Positions 45,158 through 54,543 are shown, numbered from the stretch's first letter. The stretch: 64,000 bases of DNA from Thermococcus bergensis (GCF_020386975.1 NZ_JABFNK010000001.1:226799-290798); one strand, 5' to 3'. A program made the numbers and translations. Notes: generated by a model from the letters alone, not told the origin.

Positions 45158-46529
45158 GGGCGGGAAGACCCCTTCCGATAGGGAGGTGATGAAAGCCCGC
45201 AACCCTTAAAAACTTCACTTATTAAAAAAATAAGAGGTGGTCGCCCACGTATCTCACCCAGAAAAACCACCTTCGAGTGGACAAGAAAACCTACAAACTC
45301 CTCAGGACGCTGACACACCTATCCAAAGACCTCTACAACATCACCCTCTACACAATCAAACAACACTACGAGCTTAATGGGACCTTTCTACCCTACGCCA
45401 AAGCCTACCACTTGGTTAAAGATAGCGAACCCTACAAACTCCTGCCAAGCCAAGTTGCACAACAAACAATGAAAATCGTGGAGAGAAACTTCCGCTCATT
45501 CTTTCACGTGCTCAAAGAGAGAAAGAAGGGCAACTACAACAGACCCGTTAAGCCACCAAAATACCTCCCAAAAAACGGGCACTTCATCCTAATCTTCCCA
45601 TACCAGTCCTTCAGGGTAAAAGAGGACAGGATTATCCTCACCCTTGGAAAGAACTTTGCCGAGAAGTATGGTGTTAAACACCTTGAAATCCCACTCCCAA
45701 AGAACGTTAAAGGCCACAGGATTAAGGAGATTCGTATTCTTCCAAGATACAACGCCCTCTGGTTCGAGGTTGAATACGTTTATGAAGTCCTGCCTGAGGA
45801 GAGGGATTTAGACCGCTCGAAATACCTCGCCATTGATTTGGGTCTGGATAACTTCGCCACGTGTGTTTCCACCACCGGGACGGCCTTCATAATCGAAGGC
45901 CGGGGTTTGAAGAGCTTCAACCGGTGGTGGAACAAGGAGAAGGCGAAGCTCCAAAGCCAGTATGATAAGCAGGGAATTAAGTTCGGGCGAAAGATGGCGT
46001 GGCTTCTCAAGAAGCGGAAGAACGTGGTGAACGACTTTATGAACAAGGCGGTAAGTTACATTGTGAACTACTGCCTTGAGAACGGTATTGGGAACGTCGT
46101 CATCGGGGAGCTGAAGGGAGTAAAGCAGAACACCGACCTCGGAAGGAGGAACAACCAGAACTTCCATTATATTCCTTACGGCCTTTTCAAGCAAAAACTA
46201 AAAGCAAAGTGCGAGCGGTATGGTATCAACTACATCGAGGTTGATGAAGCCTACACGAGTAAGGTTGATGCCCTCGCCCTCGAACCGATTGAAAAGAGGG
46301 AGAAGTATCTTGGAAAGAGGGTGAAGCGTGGACTGTTCCAGTCTTCCGCTGGTGTTTTAATAAATGCTGATGTGAACGGTGCTTTGAACATTTTGAGAAA
46401 GGTAGCCGGCGATTCTCCCATTGGGGAGATAGCCGGTAGTGGCCGTGTGAACCGGCCTGTGAGGGTTAGGCTACCTTGGGGTGGCTTAACTCCTCACGAA
46501 GCCCCGTCCGTAAGGGCGGGGTAGTTCAC
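45158..46529 (+). mobile_element. IS605-type element with tnpB only
   Basis: The right end is clear: the hairpin CCCCGTCC-GTAA-GGGCGGGG followed by TAGTTCAC at 46529, a usual IS200/IS605 right end. The left end is near 45158, where GGGCGGGAAGACCCC begins after TTATCTATTC; its exact base is uncertain. No tyrosine-type TnpA is present. There is no target duplication, as expected for this family. Confidence 0.75.
45277..46524 (+). CDS. tnpB: TnpB (IS605 type) without zinc finger
   Basis: A 415-residue TnpB with RuvC residues D187 (AIDLGLDNFATC), E278 (VVIGELKGVK) and D365 (INADVNGALNIL). The stretch between E278 and D365 has EAYTSKVDALALEP and no CxxC pairs, so the usual zinc finger is lost or degenerate. 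Only a GTG start at 45277 is available. The same frame is open upstream and reads like TnpB (PTYLTQKNHLRV), but has no start codon, so the original N-terminus may have been lost. The 3' end overlaps the right-end hairpin. Confidence 0.85.
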   Translation: MDKKTYKLLRTLTHLSKDLYNITLYTIKQHYELNGTFLPYAKAYHLVKDSEPYKLLPSQVAQQTMKIVERNFRSFFHVLKERKKGNYNRPVKPPKYLPKNGHFILIFPYQSFRVKEDRIILTLGKNFAEKYGVKHLEIPLPKNVKGHRIKEIRILPRYNALWFEVEYVYEVLPEERDLDRSKYLAIDLGLDNFATCVSTTGTAFIIEGRGLKSFNRWWNKEKAKLQSQYDKQGIKFGRKMAWLLKKRKNVVNDFMNKAVSYIVNYCLENGIGNVVIGELKGVKQNTDLGRRNNQNFHYIPYGLFKQKLKAKCERYGINYIEVDEAYTSKVDALALEPIEKREKYLGKRVKRGLFQSSAGVLINADVNGALNILRKVAGDSPIGEIAGSGRVNRPVRVRLPWGGLTPHEAPSVRAG

Positions 46530-46737
46530 GTGGGGCTCTTTGAGATGGGGGTGACGTTTTTATTATGGTATAAAGCAATTGAAAGTGATGTCTCCTTTGC
46601 GTCAAACTTAGCCTATCTTGTCCCCTTTTTGTCCCTCGTGTTTATCCATTTCCTGGTGGGAGAAGAAATAGCACCATCAACTATAGCTGGCTTAATCCTC
46701 ATAGTTGGGGGAATAATAATAGGAAAGAAATAGGAGA

Positions 46738-47928
46738 TCACTCCTCTCTGAACGCTCCGTATTTCTTGGGGTCATAGAATGGAGGAGCGACAGTTACTGC
46801 CTTCTTTTGCCCTCTTATGTCGATCTCTATCTCCAATCCGGGCTTTGCATACTCTGGCTTAACGAACGCTATACCTATGCCTATTCCAAGGAGCGGAGAA
46901 AGCGTTCCGCTTGTAACTTCTCCAATCTCCTTGCCATCTGCGTATACCTTGTACCCTGCCCTTGGAATGCCCTTGTCCACCATCTTGAAGTGCACCATCT
47001 TGCTTGGGAGGCCTCTCTCCTTCTGCTTGAGCAGTGCTTCTTTTCCTATAAACTCCTTATCCCAGAAGATTGCAAATTCAAGGTTTGCTTGTAGCGGTGT
47101 AACCTCGTCGATGTCGGTGCTCAAGAGCTGGAGCTCTTTCGTTTCGTTGCCGTAGAGGGTGTAACCTGCCTCAAGCCTTAGGGTATCCCTAGCGCCAAGT
47201 CCAGCGGGCTTTATGCCGTACTTTTGCCCGGCCTCGAGAATCTTCTCCCATACGTATAGGGCTTTCTCTGGCTTTCCTCTCTTCTCCGGGTTTGGATGGT
47301 ATGGGTTTGCGTCCTCAAAATAAACCTCAAAACCGTTCTCTCCAGTGTAACCGCTTCTTGAGAGGAGCATCTTGATTCCATCAAGCTCGACTTCCTTGGC
47401 CTGGAACCACCAGAGCTGGTTTATATCTATTCCAAAGAGATCCATAGCGAGGTCCCTTGCTTTTGGTCCCTGAATCGAGAACATTGCCATATCATAGGTC
47501 TTGTTCTCTATCTCAAGGTCGAGCTTTGTGTACTGCTCAATTGCCCCTTTAATTGATGTGAACCATGCGTAGAGCTTTTCAAAAGCATCGCTGTCGCAGA
47601 CCATCATATAAGTGTCATTTCCCATGTTGAAGACAAGGGTCTCATCTTTCACCGCTCCCCTTTCGTTGAGAACCAGGGTGTATGTTCCGCTTATCGCAGG
47701 GGGCCTGGAGATGTCGTTTGTAGTCACGTATTGAAGGAACTTGAGCGCATCCTTCCCTCTGAAGAATATTTCTCCCATGTGAGAGACATCAAAAATTCCA
47801 ACTCCATTCCTAACGGCAAGGTGTTCCTCTTTTATGCTTGAGTACCAGATGGGCATTTCCCAGCCTGCGAACTCTTCAACTTTCTTTGCATGTTCTTTGT
47901 GCCAGTCGAAAATGTGTACCCTCTTCAT
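46738..47928 (-). CDS. gcvT: Aminomethyltransferase (glycine cleavage T protein)
   Basis: Releases ammonia from the aminomethyl group on lipoylated H protein and passes the one-carbon unit to a tetrahydropterin. The 396 residues show [21 protein letters not shown] near the start, [35 protein letters not shown] and [21 protein letters not shown] at 47928 follows GGTGATA. The H and P proteins are not in the window. Its stop lies close to the end of the broken EamA gene. Confidence 0.95.
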   Translation of the reverse strand: MKRVHIFDWHKEHAKKVEEFAGWEMPIWYSSIKEEHLAVRNGVGIFDVSHMGEIFFRGKDALKFLQYVTTNDISRPPAISGTYTLVLNERGAVKDETLVFNMGNDTYMMVCDSDAFEKLYAWFTSIKGAIEQYTKLDLEIENKTYDMAMFSIQGPKARDLAMDLFGIDINQLWWFQAKEVELDGIKMLLSRSGYTGENGFEVYFEDANPYHPNPEKRGKPEKALYVWEKILEAGQKYGIKPAGLGARDTLRLEAGYTLYGNETKELQLLSTDIDEVTPLQANLEFAIFWDKEFIGKEALLKQKERGLPSKMVHFKMVDKGIPRAGYKVYADGKEIGEVTSGTLSPLLGIGIGIAFVKPEYAKPGLEIEIDIRGQKKAVTVAPPFYDPKKYGAFREE

Positions 47929-48023
47929 AGTATCACCATCCATGAAATATGCCTCCCCAAATATAATGTTTTCCTTCCTAAAAAGCTAAATACCCTCATG
48001 ACGATATATATTTAGGTGGTATC

Positions 48024-48866
48024 ATGTTTGAAAAAATACTCTTTCCAACGGACTTTTCCGAAGTTTCTATACATGGCCTCAGAGAATGCATTCCCCAGCT
48101 TTTTGAACTCGGAGCCAAGAAGCTGTACCTGGTTCACGTAGTCGATATAACAGCCACGGATATAGAGGCAATAGAGCTTATGAAAATAGACGAAGAGGAG
48201 CTAAATAAGCTTGCCGAAGAAATGAGAAAAAAGGGAATTGATGTTGAGCCCATTGTAAAAATTGGGATACCCTCGCTTGAAATAGCTGAAATAGCCCAAG
48301 AAAAGAACGTTGATTTAATTGTTGTCCCATCTAAAGGTGAAAATATCCTAAGGCAAATGCTTCTCGGCAGTACCGCCTCAAACCTCGTTAGGGCAACTAA
48401 AAAACCGGTCTTAGTTGTAAAATACGAATGGGATGAGGAAGAAGAGAAAATTAAATGCCTCTCCAATTGTACGGAGATATTCAGGAGACCCCTAGTTGCA
48501 CTGGACTTTTCTGAGTGCTCTGAAAAGGTTGTAAACGCTGTAAAGAAATTTGAAGAGCTCATTGAGGAGGTAACCCTTATCCATGTCGTGGACTACGGAA
48601 AGCCAGAGGAGCTCGAAAAAAACATTGAGAACGCAAAGACAAAGCTTGAGGAATTCGCGAAGGTGTTTGAAGTCCCTGTAAAGACGGAGGTGCTTACAGG
48701 AATAGCTTCCCACTCCATACTGGGCACTGCTATAGCTAAAAACTGTTCGCTCATAGTCGTGGGTAAAAAGGGTAGGAGCGTTCTAAAAGACCTCCTGCTC
48801 GGAAGCACGGCAGAAAGGGTTGTTAGGGACTCAAAGCTCCCTGTCCTTTTAGTGCCGTGTGAATAA
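48024..48866 (+). CDS. Universal stress protein with two tandem UspA domains
   Basis: A 280-residue cytoplasmic protein made of two UspA domains, about residues 1-140 and 150-280. Each has the ATP-binding pattern: PSKGENILRQMLLGSTASNLVR in the first and VGKKGRSVLKDLLLGSTAERVVR in the second. Each also has an N-terminal strand with ILFPTDFSE or PLVALDFSE. Such proteins bind nucleotide and help survival under stress; the archaeal role is not defined. GGTGG precedes the ATG. It is a single gene. Confidence 0.92.
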   Translation: MFEKILFPTDFSEVSIHGLRECIPQLFELGAKKLYLVHVVDITATDIEAIELMKIDEEELNKLAEEMRKKGIDVEPIVKIGIPSLEIAEIAQEKNVDLIVVPSKGENILRQMLLGSTASNLVRATKKPVLVVKYEWDEEEEKIKCLSNCTEIFRRPLVALDFSECSEKVVNAVKKFEELIEEVTLIHVVDYGKPEELEKNIENAKTKLEEFAKVFEVPVKTEVLTGIASHSILGTAIAKNCSLIVVGKKGRSVLKDLLLGSTAERVVRDSKLPVLLVPCE

Positions 48867-48959
48867 CCTCAGACTGGAACGGCTTCCACATCAAATTCGG
48901 TAGCTACCCTGTTGCCATCATCGGTTATTCTTTCTTTTTCCCTTGAGTTTAAAAACCTT

Positions 48960-49610
48960 TCATTGCCTGCTCGAGTCCTCAAGCAGTTTTGAAAGCAGTA
49001 GCTTTAAGGGTTTGTTTTTTACAAGTGCCACGGCCTCTTGGATTTCTTCAGGACTTACGGTATCCCTGGCAAGGTAAATGTAGAGGGCATATGCCATGGC
49101 CTTTGGATTGCCCTCATTGAGTTCTTCAGCAGCTCTTGCAAGCTCCCCCACGCTTATATATTCTGCCAGCTCTTTTAACTTGGCTTTGTCGTCTTTTTCG
49201 AGGGCCTCTTTCAGAGGTTTGTAAAAGCGATTTATGAGCAGACGTGCCATCCTTTCTCTTTTATTGAGGTAGTCCATCGGGGTTTCTTCTTCGGGTTTTC
49301 TGGAGGGGATTGCATAGTACACAGCGGGTAAGAGGATTAAAATAACCATCAAAAGAATATAGGGGGTTAGCGAGAACGGCAGCACCTCTGCATACTTATA
49401 TTTGAGGTATAAGAGGAGCACCAGCCCTATAAAGCCCCAGAGCATGAAGAACAGTATATATATTTCGCCAGCGCTCTGCTGTCTTTCCAGGAGTTTATAC
49501 TTGGAACTAGCCCCGATTTTGTCCAAAAACTCCAGCCTGCTTTCTATTAGCTCTATCTCAGCCTCAAGTCTTTTTATCCTTGTATCGATCTCTCTTAGGA
49601 CTTCTTTCAT
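48960..49610 (-). CDS. Coiled-coil membrane protein at the end of the UbiA-GT operon
   Basis: A 216-residue protein that I do not recognise. Residues 1-40 form a coiled coil (IKRLEAEIELIESRLEFLDK). Two membrane helices follow (LFFMLWGFIGLVLLLYL and PYILLMVILILLPAVYYA), then a cytoplasmic helical domain of about 110 residues. Its start overlaps the creatininase-like stop by four bases, so it is the last gene of a five-gene overlapping operon. A scaffold role for the membrane enzymes encoded upstream is possible but unproven. Confidence 0.68.
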   Translation of the reverse strand: MKEVLREIDTRIKRLEAEIELIESRLEFLDKIGASSKYKLLERQQSAGEIYILFFMLWGFIGLVLLLYLKYKYAEVLPFSLTPYILLMVILILLPAVYYAIPSRKPEEETPMDYLNKRERMARLLINRFYKPLKEALEKDDKAKLKELAEYISVGELARAAEELNEGNPKAMAYALYIYLARDTVSPEEIQEAVALVKNKPLKLLLSKLLEDSSRQ

Positions 49611-50320
49611 AGCACTCCTTCCAGGATTTCTGATATTTTATCACTAACTACTTCCAAAATCTTTTCTCCCCTTTCTCTTGTTGCTCCTTGGGGATTATCA
49701 TTGACTCCGTCCGGGAAAAGCTCAAACCCTATGTCTCTCCTTATTACTCTAGCTGGAGAACTCTTCTTTTCTCCCTTTGCTTTCTCCATTTTGACGAGTT
49801 CTGGGGCTATTGCAAGCATTACTGAGGTCTCATCTTCTCCTGCGTGTCCTTGGGAAGAACATATTTCAAGTATTTCTTTTCTGAAGTCCATCCACCAGTT
49901 TATGAGGACAATCTCGACATCATAACTCTCTGCAACGTCTTCACTTGCCTCTACAAGTGGATAGACGTTTCCACCATGCCCATTTAATAGGATTATCTTT
50001 TTAAAGCCCTCCTCTGCGAATTCACTCAGCACATCCCTAACGTATCTCCTCAAGCTGTCTGCTTTCACGTTTATGGTTCCCGGATAAACGTTCAGCACAA
50101 AGCTGTGCCCATACCAGATTGGAGGCGCTACTAGAATCTCCATTCCTTTATCCTTCAGCTTTTTTTCAACTCTCCTTGCAATTTCAAGGGGGGCAAAGAC
50201 ATCAGTGCCTAAAGGTAAGTGCTTTCCATGAGCTTCGACACTGCCCACGGGGAGAAGAATAGCGGATGCTTTGGCTTTTGCCATTTCAAATTCTTCCCAT
50301 GTCAGCCTCTCCATTCTCAT
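49607..50320 (-). CDS. Creatininase-family amidohydrolase (ArfB-like)
   Basis: A 237-residue metal hydrolase. Conserved ligands are in VGSVEAHGKHLPLGTDVF (E, H, D), LLNGHGGNVYPL (H) and SQGHAGEDETSVML (E). The family includes creatininase, MftE and the archaeal formamide hydrolase ArfB of riboflavin and F420 synthesis. GAGGGG before ATG 50320 supports that start, and ATGA overlaps the glycosyltransferase stop. Its place within an operon for membrane glycolipid-like enzymes is unexpected and may point to a deformylase or deacylase step there. Confidence 0.8.
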   Translation of the reverse strand: MRMERLTWEEFEMAKAKASAILLPVGSVEAHGKHLPLGTDVFAPLEIARRVEKKLKDKGMEILVAPPIWYGHSFVLNVYPGTINVKADSLRRYVRDVLSEFAEEGFKKIILLNGHGGNVYPLVEASEDVAESYDVEIVLINWWMDFRKEILEICSSQGHAGEDETSVMLAIAPELVKMEKAKGEKKSSPARVIRRDIGFELFPDGVNDNPQGATRERGEKILEVVSDKISEILEGVL

Positions 50321-51468
50321 GAATTTCCCCTCTGGATATTTGAGAGAATTTCCTCATAAATCTTTTCTATTTCCACAACGACCTTATCCCAGGAATACTT
50401 TTCCTCAACGGCCTTTCTTCCCTTGCTTCCATACTGCTTTCTTAGCTCTTCATCGTTCAAAAGCTTCTGGATTGCCTCTCTCAGCTCAAGTTCGTTTCCG
50501 GGAGGCACTAAGAGGCCGGCTTCATTCTCCTTAACCACCTCGGGTATTCCACCAACGTTTGTGGCTATAACCGGCACTCCCGATGCCATAGCTTCGAGGA
50601 CAACTATACCAAATGCTTCCGAAGATACTGAGGGTAACACGAAGATATCTGCCATTCTAAAAACTTCTGGGAGAATATCATCCGGCACATATCCCATGAA
50701 GACAACCCTGTCTTCTATTCCAAGGAATCTAGCTTGGGCTTTTAGGAAAGGAAGCATTTCTCCGTTACCGACCATTACAAGAGTAGCATCTTCTATTTTG
50801 GAAAATGCATTCAAAAGCACATGAGGTCCTTTTCGGTAGCTCATTCTGCTTACATAAAGCACCACGTTACCCTCAAGTCCGAACTTGGCTTTTATCTCTT
50901 CCCTATTCTTCGCAGGGAAGAAACGTTTATCATCAACCCCATTGGGCACTATTGAGATTGGAACTGAAGTAAAATGCTCTATAAAAGCCTTTGCAGCCTT
51001 GCTCACCGCTATTATTCGGTGGGGATACTTTAGATAGCTTGTGAAAAGAGGAATTGTGAATCCTAAGGCCTCCCAGAGCTTCGATTCATGGGCAAAAGAG
51101 ATGCTGTGTGTTGTGAGCAGAGTGGCTTTTCCCATTGCCCTTCCGGCCTTAACTGCTTTTAAAGCGAGGGGGGTAAATGCGTGGTGAGAGTGAATTACAT
51201 CAAAGTCCTTTAGAAATTCGTTGAGCTCTTCTGAGGACTTTAGCCCATATGTTAAGTTTACCTCCAAAAGGGGGCTTATAATTCCAGGAATTTTTATAAG
51301 TTCTATTCCATGTTTCTCGAGCTCCTCTTCCTTTCCAGTGGTTCTGTTGTTTGTAACTATCGCTACCTCGTGTCCTCTTTCTCTGAGATTTATGGCTAAG
51401 TTGTGCATATGGGCCGCTACTCCCCCAATTTTTGGATAATACCAGTCACTGACCAGTGCTACCCTCAT
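50317..51468 (-). CDS. Family 4 glycosyltransferase
   Basis: A 383-residue GT-B enzyme that moves a sugar from a nucleotide donor. The N-terminal domain shows SDWYYPKIGGVAAHMHNLA and HSHHAFTPLALKA. The C-terminal donor domain shows VLYVSRMSYRKGPHVLLNAF, VGNGEMLPFL and the EX7E motif in SSEAFGIVVLEAMASGVPVIATN. ATG at 51468 overlaps the flippase gene by 23 bases. The acceptor is unknown; the neighbours suggest a lipid. Confidence 0.88.
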   Translation of the reverse strand: MRVALVSDWYYPKIGGVAAHMHNLAINLRERGHEVAIVTNNRTTGKEEELEKHGIELIKIPGIISPLLEVNLTYGLKSSEELNEFLKDFDVIHSHHAFTPLALKAVKAGRAMGKATLLTTHSISFAHESKLWEALGFTIPLFTSYLKYPHRIIAVSKAAKAFIEHFTSVPISIVPNGVDDKRFFPAKNREEIKAKFGLEGNVVLYVSRMSYRKGPHVLLNAFSKIEDATLVMVGNGEMLPFLKAQARFLGIEDRVVFMGYVPDDILPEVFRMADIFVLPSVSSEAFGIVVLEAMASGVPVIATNVGGIPEVVKENEAGLLVPPGNELELREAIQKLLNDEELRKQYGSKGRKAVEEKYSWDKVVVEIEKIYEEILSNIQRGNS

Positions 51469-52369
51469 ATCCACCACCTTCATCTAATGCTCCATAAAAC
51501 AGAACTGCACCCAATATTGAGTATACGTACTGAAAGAGGAATTTATAAATAAAAGCCGTTACAGTAGCTTTTGTTGAGGTGCCGATTCCAAGAACAAGTC
51601 CAAACTCGTTTGCCCCAAATCCCGCTGGAATACCGCTAACCGAAGCAGAGAGCACGCTCATTAAAAACCCATATAAAGCCTGTTTCATTGAAATTTCCAA
51701 ATTAAATGCCTTTCCAACTACGATGATTCCATAGACCTGAAGGAGAATTATCACCACAGAAAGCAAAAACGAGAGTAGAAAAATCGCCTTGTTTTCCTTT
51801 GCTCCGCTCCATCCCTTATGTATTCTCTCCAAATAACCCCTAAGGGTTGACACCAATCCTTTTAATCCAAAAATCTCCCAAAAACCCAATAAAGAATCAA
51901 GAGCTTTGTAAATGCCCTTTTCATAGATTAGGGCAACCAAGATAATGATTAATCCGAGGATTCCAATCTTCAAGAAGCCGATAAAAATGAGGGCAAATAA
52001 AAAGACCACTACCAGTTCTGTGCTCAGTCCAATTAGGAGAGAAGAGAGGGCTTTGAAGTAATCACCCCCAACGAGCTTGACTTTTGCAATATGCCCCACA
52101 CTTGGTGGGAGAATTGTCATTAGATAATATCCACTTAAAAAGGCTCTTAGAGTTTTCCTGAAGCTCGTTTCCTGAACCTCTCTTAAGAACAGATACCACC
52201 TAAGAGAAGATAAGATAATGGTAAAAACAGAAAGCATAAAAGCCACAAGAAGGTACTCATGGGATGAAGTTTTTAGGGCTAATTCAAGCTCGATAAGGTT
52301 AATGCTCTTGTATAGATACGCAAGTGAAATTAAAAGTGCAATTAGAGCAAATATCCGTTTTTTGTTCAT
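51446..52369 (-). CDS. Flippase-like/LPG-synthase-type membrane protein (UPF0104)
   Basis: A 307-residue protein with about eight membrane helices, of the lysylphosphatidylglycerol synthetase TM/UPF0104 family. Family marks are SLRWYLFLREV, FLSGYYLMTILPPSVGH and SGIPAGFGANEFGLVLG. Members are thought to flip or present lipids, and in archaea commonly lie next to glycosyltransferases. The start is two bases before the UbiA stop, and the end overlaps the GT gene. Confidence 0.8.
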   Translation of the reverse strand: MNKKRIFALIALLISLAYLYKSINLIELELALKTSSHEYLLVAFMLSVFTIILSSLRWYLFLREVQETSFRKTLRAFLSGYYLMTILPPSVGHIAKVKLVGGDYFKALSSLLIGLSTELVVVFLFALIFIGFLKIGILGLIIILVALIYEKGIYKALDSLLGFWEIFGLKGLVSTLRGYLERIHKGWSGAKENKAIFLLSFLLSVVIILLQVYGIIVVGKAFNLEISMKQALYGFLMSVLSASVSGIPAGFGANEFGLVLGIGTSTKATVTAFIYKFLFQYVYSILGAVLFYGALDEGGGYEGSTGQ

Positions 52370-52370
52370 A

Positions 52371-53165
52371 CTATACACCCAGCAATGCTTTCAAAGCATG
52401 AAAGAGTAGCAGAAAAACGACAACAACATCAAAGAGTCTATAACTCGCCCTAACTCCTACAATCGCTATCCCAAGGGCTCCAAAGGGGATGTTGAGAAGT
52501 GTTAAGAGGAGAGCTATTGAAAGACCCGAAAACGCCAATATAAGCTTCTCAGATAATTTCTTGCCAATGACAATTGGAGTAGTCTTTAAATTTGCTTTTA
52601 AATCGCTTTCATAGTCCTCAAGATGGTTTCTGAGCTCCATTGCGAATGAATACAGAAGAAGAGCTATCGCTATTGCAATTTCATACTTTGTTAAAATCCC
52701 ATCGAAGTATGCACCATAAATGAAGGGCATTGCTCCGAAAAATATCCCGTGTGATACTACATCTACGATGGGCTTTGCTTTAAGTCTCGGCGGTGCTGAG
52801 TAAAAAGTAGCCAACAACAACATTAAAATGTAGATCATGAACTCTCTATAACTAAGGAAAAACGCAAATAACACTCCCAGAGCTGCAATTAGGGCTGAAG
52901 AGATAATACCCATCCTAAAGCTAAGTTCCCCACTTGCCACTGGGTTTTTGTTCCTCTTTTGGGGATTTTTTAAATCGGTGTCAACATCGAAACAATTGTT
53001 TATGGCAAATGCGTATGCAACATATAATATTAATGAAATTACAAGTATAATAGCACCTTTGAAATCGGGATTATGCCTAAAGTTCATTAACAAGCCGAGC
53101 AGGCCCATTCCTATGAACGATTTACCATCGACTATCCTGGTGTTTTTTATTACGGCCTTTAGCAT
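52371..53165 (-). CDS. UbiA-family prenyltransferase
   Basis: A 264-residue membrane enzyme that transfers a prenyl chain from its diphosphate to an acceptor. The first aspartate-rich motif is NNCFDVDTDLKNP (N57, D60, D64) and the second is NHLEDYESDLKAN near residue 180. About nine membrane helices are visible. Known archaeal members make DGGGP lipid, menaquinone-like or haem-A-like products; which applies here cannot be told. It is the first gene of the five-gene operon, and its promoter region holds a palindrome shared with the divergent regulator. Confidence 0.85.
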   Translation of the reverse strand: MLKAVIKNTRIVDGKSFIGMGLLGLLMNFRHNPDFKGAIILVISLILYVAYAFAINNCFDVDTDLKNPQKRNKNPVASGELSFRMGIISSALIAALGVLFAFFLSYREFMIYILMLLLATFYSAPPRLKAKPIVDVVSHGIFFGAMPFIYGAYFDGILTKYEIAIAIALLLYSFAMELRNHLEDYESDLKANLKTTPIVIGKKLSEKLILAFSGLSIALLLTLLNIPFGALGIAIVGVRASYRLFDVVVVFLLLFHALKALLGV

Positions 53166-53196
53166 ACCATCACCACTCAACACCTTCCCAGAAAGG

Positions 53197-53224
53197 TTTA
53201 TAAGTGTTTTCACTAAATTGTGAA
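53197..53224. promoter_or_regulatory. Shared promoter region with TTCAC-N6-GTGAA palindrome
   Basis: TTCAC-TAAATT-GTGAA at 53209-53224 is a perfect 5+5 inverted repeat between divergent genes. TTTATAAG at 53198-53205 beside it reads as TATA in both directions. The palindrome is just upstream of TATA for the UbiA operon and downstream of it for the regulator gene. Binding by the adjacent winged-helix protein, with self-repression, is inferred. Confidence 0.45.
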
Positions 53225-53251
53225 TACGTATGAAGAAAAACCTTCATAGTG

Positions 53252-53581
53252 ATGGAAATGGAGGAGCTATTGAGAGCGTTCACAAAAACCCTTGAAAAAT
53301 TCGAGCTTACAAGCTCGGAGATTAAAATATATTCCCTTCTCTTAAAGGAGCAGCTAACGCCAAGACAGATTGCAAAAAAGCTTGATTTATCCGAGAGAAT
53401 TGTCAGGGAAAAGCTCAAGCACCTTCTTGAACTTGGACTGGTGGAGAGGGAGATGGTAAACAGAGGATGGCTCGGTTATATCTACAAAGCCAAAGCACCA
53501 AAAGAAGCCTTAAATTCCATTCTCTCCAAAATGGAAGAATTTATGGAAAATTTCCAAAAAGAAGCAAAAAAAGTACTCTAA
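53252..53581 (+). CDS. Winged-helix (TrmB-like) transcriptional regulator
   Basis: A 109-residue DNA-binding protein. Residues about 20-80 form a winged helix of the TrmB/GbsR kind (SSEIKIYSLLLKEQLTPRQI, AKKLDLSERIVREKLKHLLE, then GLVEREMVNRGW). The C-terminal 30 residues are a helix that may dimerise. There is no sugar-binding domain as in full TrmB. It diverges from the UbiA operon over a palindrome, so it is probably the local regulator. ATG at 53252 or 53258 may be used. Confidence 0.82.
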   Translation: MEMEELLRAFTKTLEKFELTSSEIKIYSLLLKEQLTPRQIAKKLDLSERIVREKLKHLLELGLVEREMVNRGWLGYIYKAKAPKEALNSILSKMEEFMENFQKEAKKVL

Positions 53582-53584
53582 AGT

Positions 53585-54433
53585 TCAGGCTTTGCCCTCA
53601 AGGAGCTCTCTAACGTACTTCGGCATCTGGAACAGAGTTTCGTGCCTTTCTGGATCGTAATACTGCAAGCTAAGGTTCTTCGCCCTATCTAGATCGGTCT
53701 TTGTGAAGTCTATGTCGCCTTTAACTCCAACTAAGAAGCTCCATGGAGAAGCATAGCCTATTACGGGAAAGCTGAAGTAGTAAACCCTATCAAAGACCTT
53801 CTTCATGTTTTTGTAGGCATCAAGCAGCTCGTCTGTGAAGAGGTAAACGCTTCCAGCTTGTGTAATATACAAACCTTTTTCTCCCAGAGCTTCGTACGCA
53901 TTTCTATAGAACTCTTCACTGAACAGCAACTTTGCAGGGCCAACGGGGTCCGTTGAGTCTACGATTATGACGTCAAAGTGATCTTTGTGGCTCTTCATGT
54001 ATTCGACGCCGTCTCCTATTATGAGCTCCGCTCTCGGCTCTTCTCCTTTGAGAGCTCTCTCTAGAAGCCCTCCATCAATTTTCAAATATTTCATTGAAAT
54101 CTCAACGACTTTCTCGTCAATTTCCACCATAATTGCCTTTTCAACGGTCTTGTGCTCAAGCACTTCTCTTAAAGTTCCCCCGTCTCCTCCTCCTATGACA
54201 AGAACTTTTTTTGGATTTGGATGAGCGAGCATAACGGGGTGAACTAGTGGCTCGTGATAGCTTCTCTCGCCATGCTCAACGAGCTGAACAGTACCATCGA
54301 TTACAAGGAGTTTTCCAAAACCCTCAGTCTCATAAAGCTCTATCTTTTGATATTCGCTCTCCGCTTCCGTTATTTTTGAAACAACTTTAAATCCCACACC
54401 ATATCCTCTTGGATACCACTCAATGAATTCCAT
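53585..54433 (-). CDS. speE: Spermidine synthase-like aminopropyltransferase
   Basis: Transfers an aminopropyl group from decarboxylated SAM. In Thermococcales the acceptor is agmatine, giving N1-aminopropylagmatine. The 282 residues include [38 protein letters not shown] (SAM-type site), [12 protein letters not shown] and [17 protein letters not shown] with the catalytic Asp. ATG at 54433 follows GAGGTGA. It comes after speH and pdaD on the same strand, so the three make the aminopropylagmatine route. Confidence 0.93.
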   Translation of the reverse strand: MEFIEWYPRGYGVGFKVVSKITEAESEYQKIELYETEGFGKLLVIDGTVQLVEHGERSYHEPLVHPVMLAHPNPKKVLVIGGGDGGTLREVLEHKTVEKAIMVEIDEKVVEISMKYLKIDGGLLERALKGEEPRAELIIGDGVEYMKSHKDHFDVIIVDSTDPVGPAKLLFSEEFYRNAYEALGEKGLYITQAGSVYLFTDELLDAYKNMKKVFDRVYYFSFPVIGYASPWSFLVGVKGDIDFTKTDLDRAKNLSLQYYDPERHETLFQMPKYVRELLEGKA

Positions 54434-54543
54434 TATGCTCACCTCGGTTGAAAGCTTATCAGATGTCTTTTAAACTTTTGCTTTCAGTTTGCTTAATATT
54501 CAACAAAAAATCAGATTTGAGGAGGATAATAAAAGAAAGGAGG

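Larger units (their letters stand above)
44939..46736 (+). pseudogene. EamA/DMT-family transporter destroyed by a TnpB element
   Basis: The N-terminal fragment (44939 to about 45157) reads MSWKYAVASVLLWSTVASAF to AINPFLYLF. The C-terminal fragment (46530-46733) reads VGLFEMGVTFLLWYKAIESD to GGIIIGKK. Both are clear parts of a ten-helix EamA drug/metabolite transporter. Together they give about 145 residues where the family has about 280, so roughly 130 residues are missing as well as the insertion. The element must have brought, or been followed by, an internal deletion. Confidence 0.82.
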
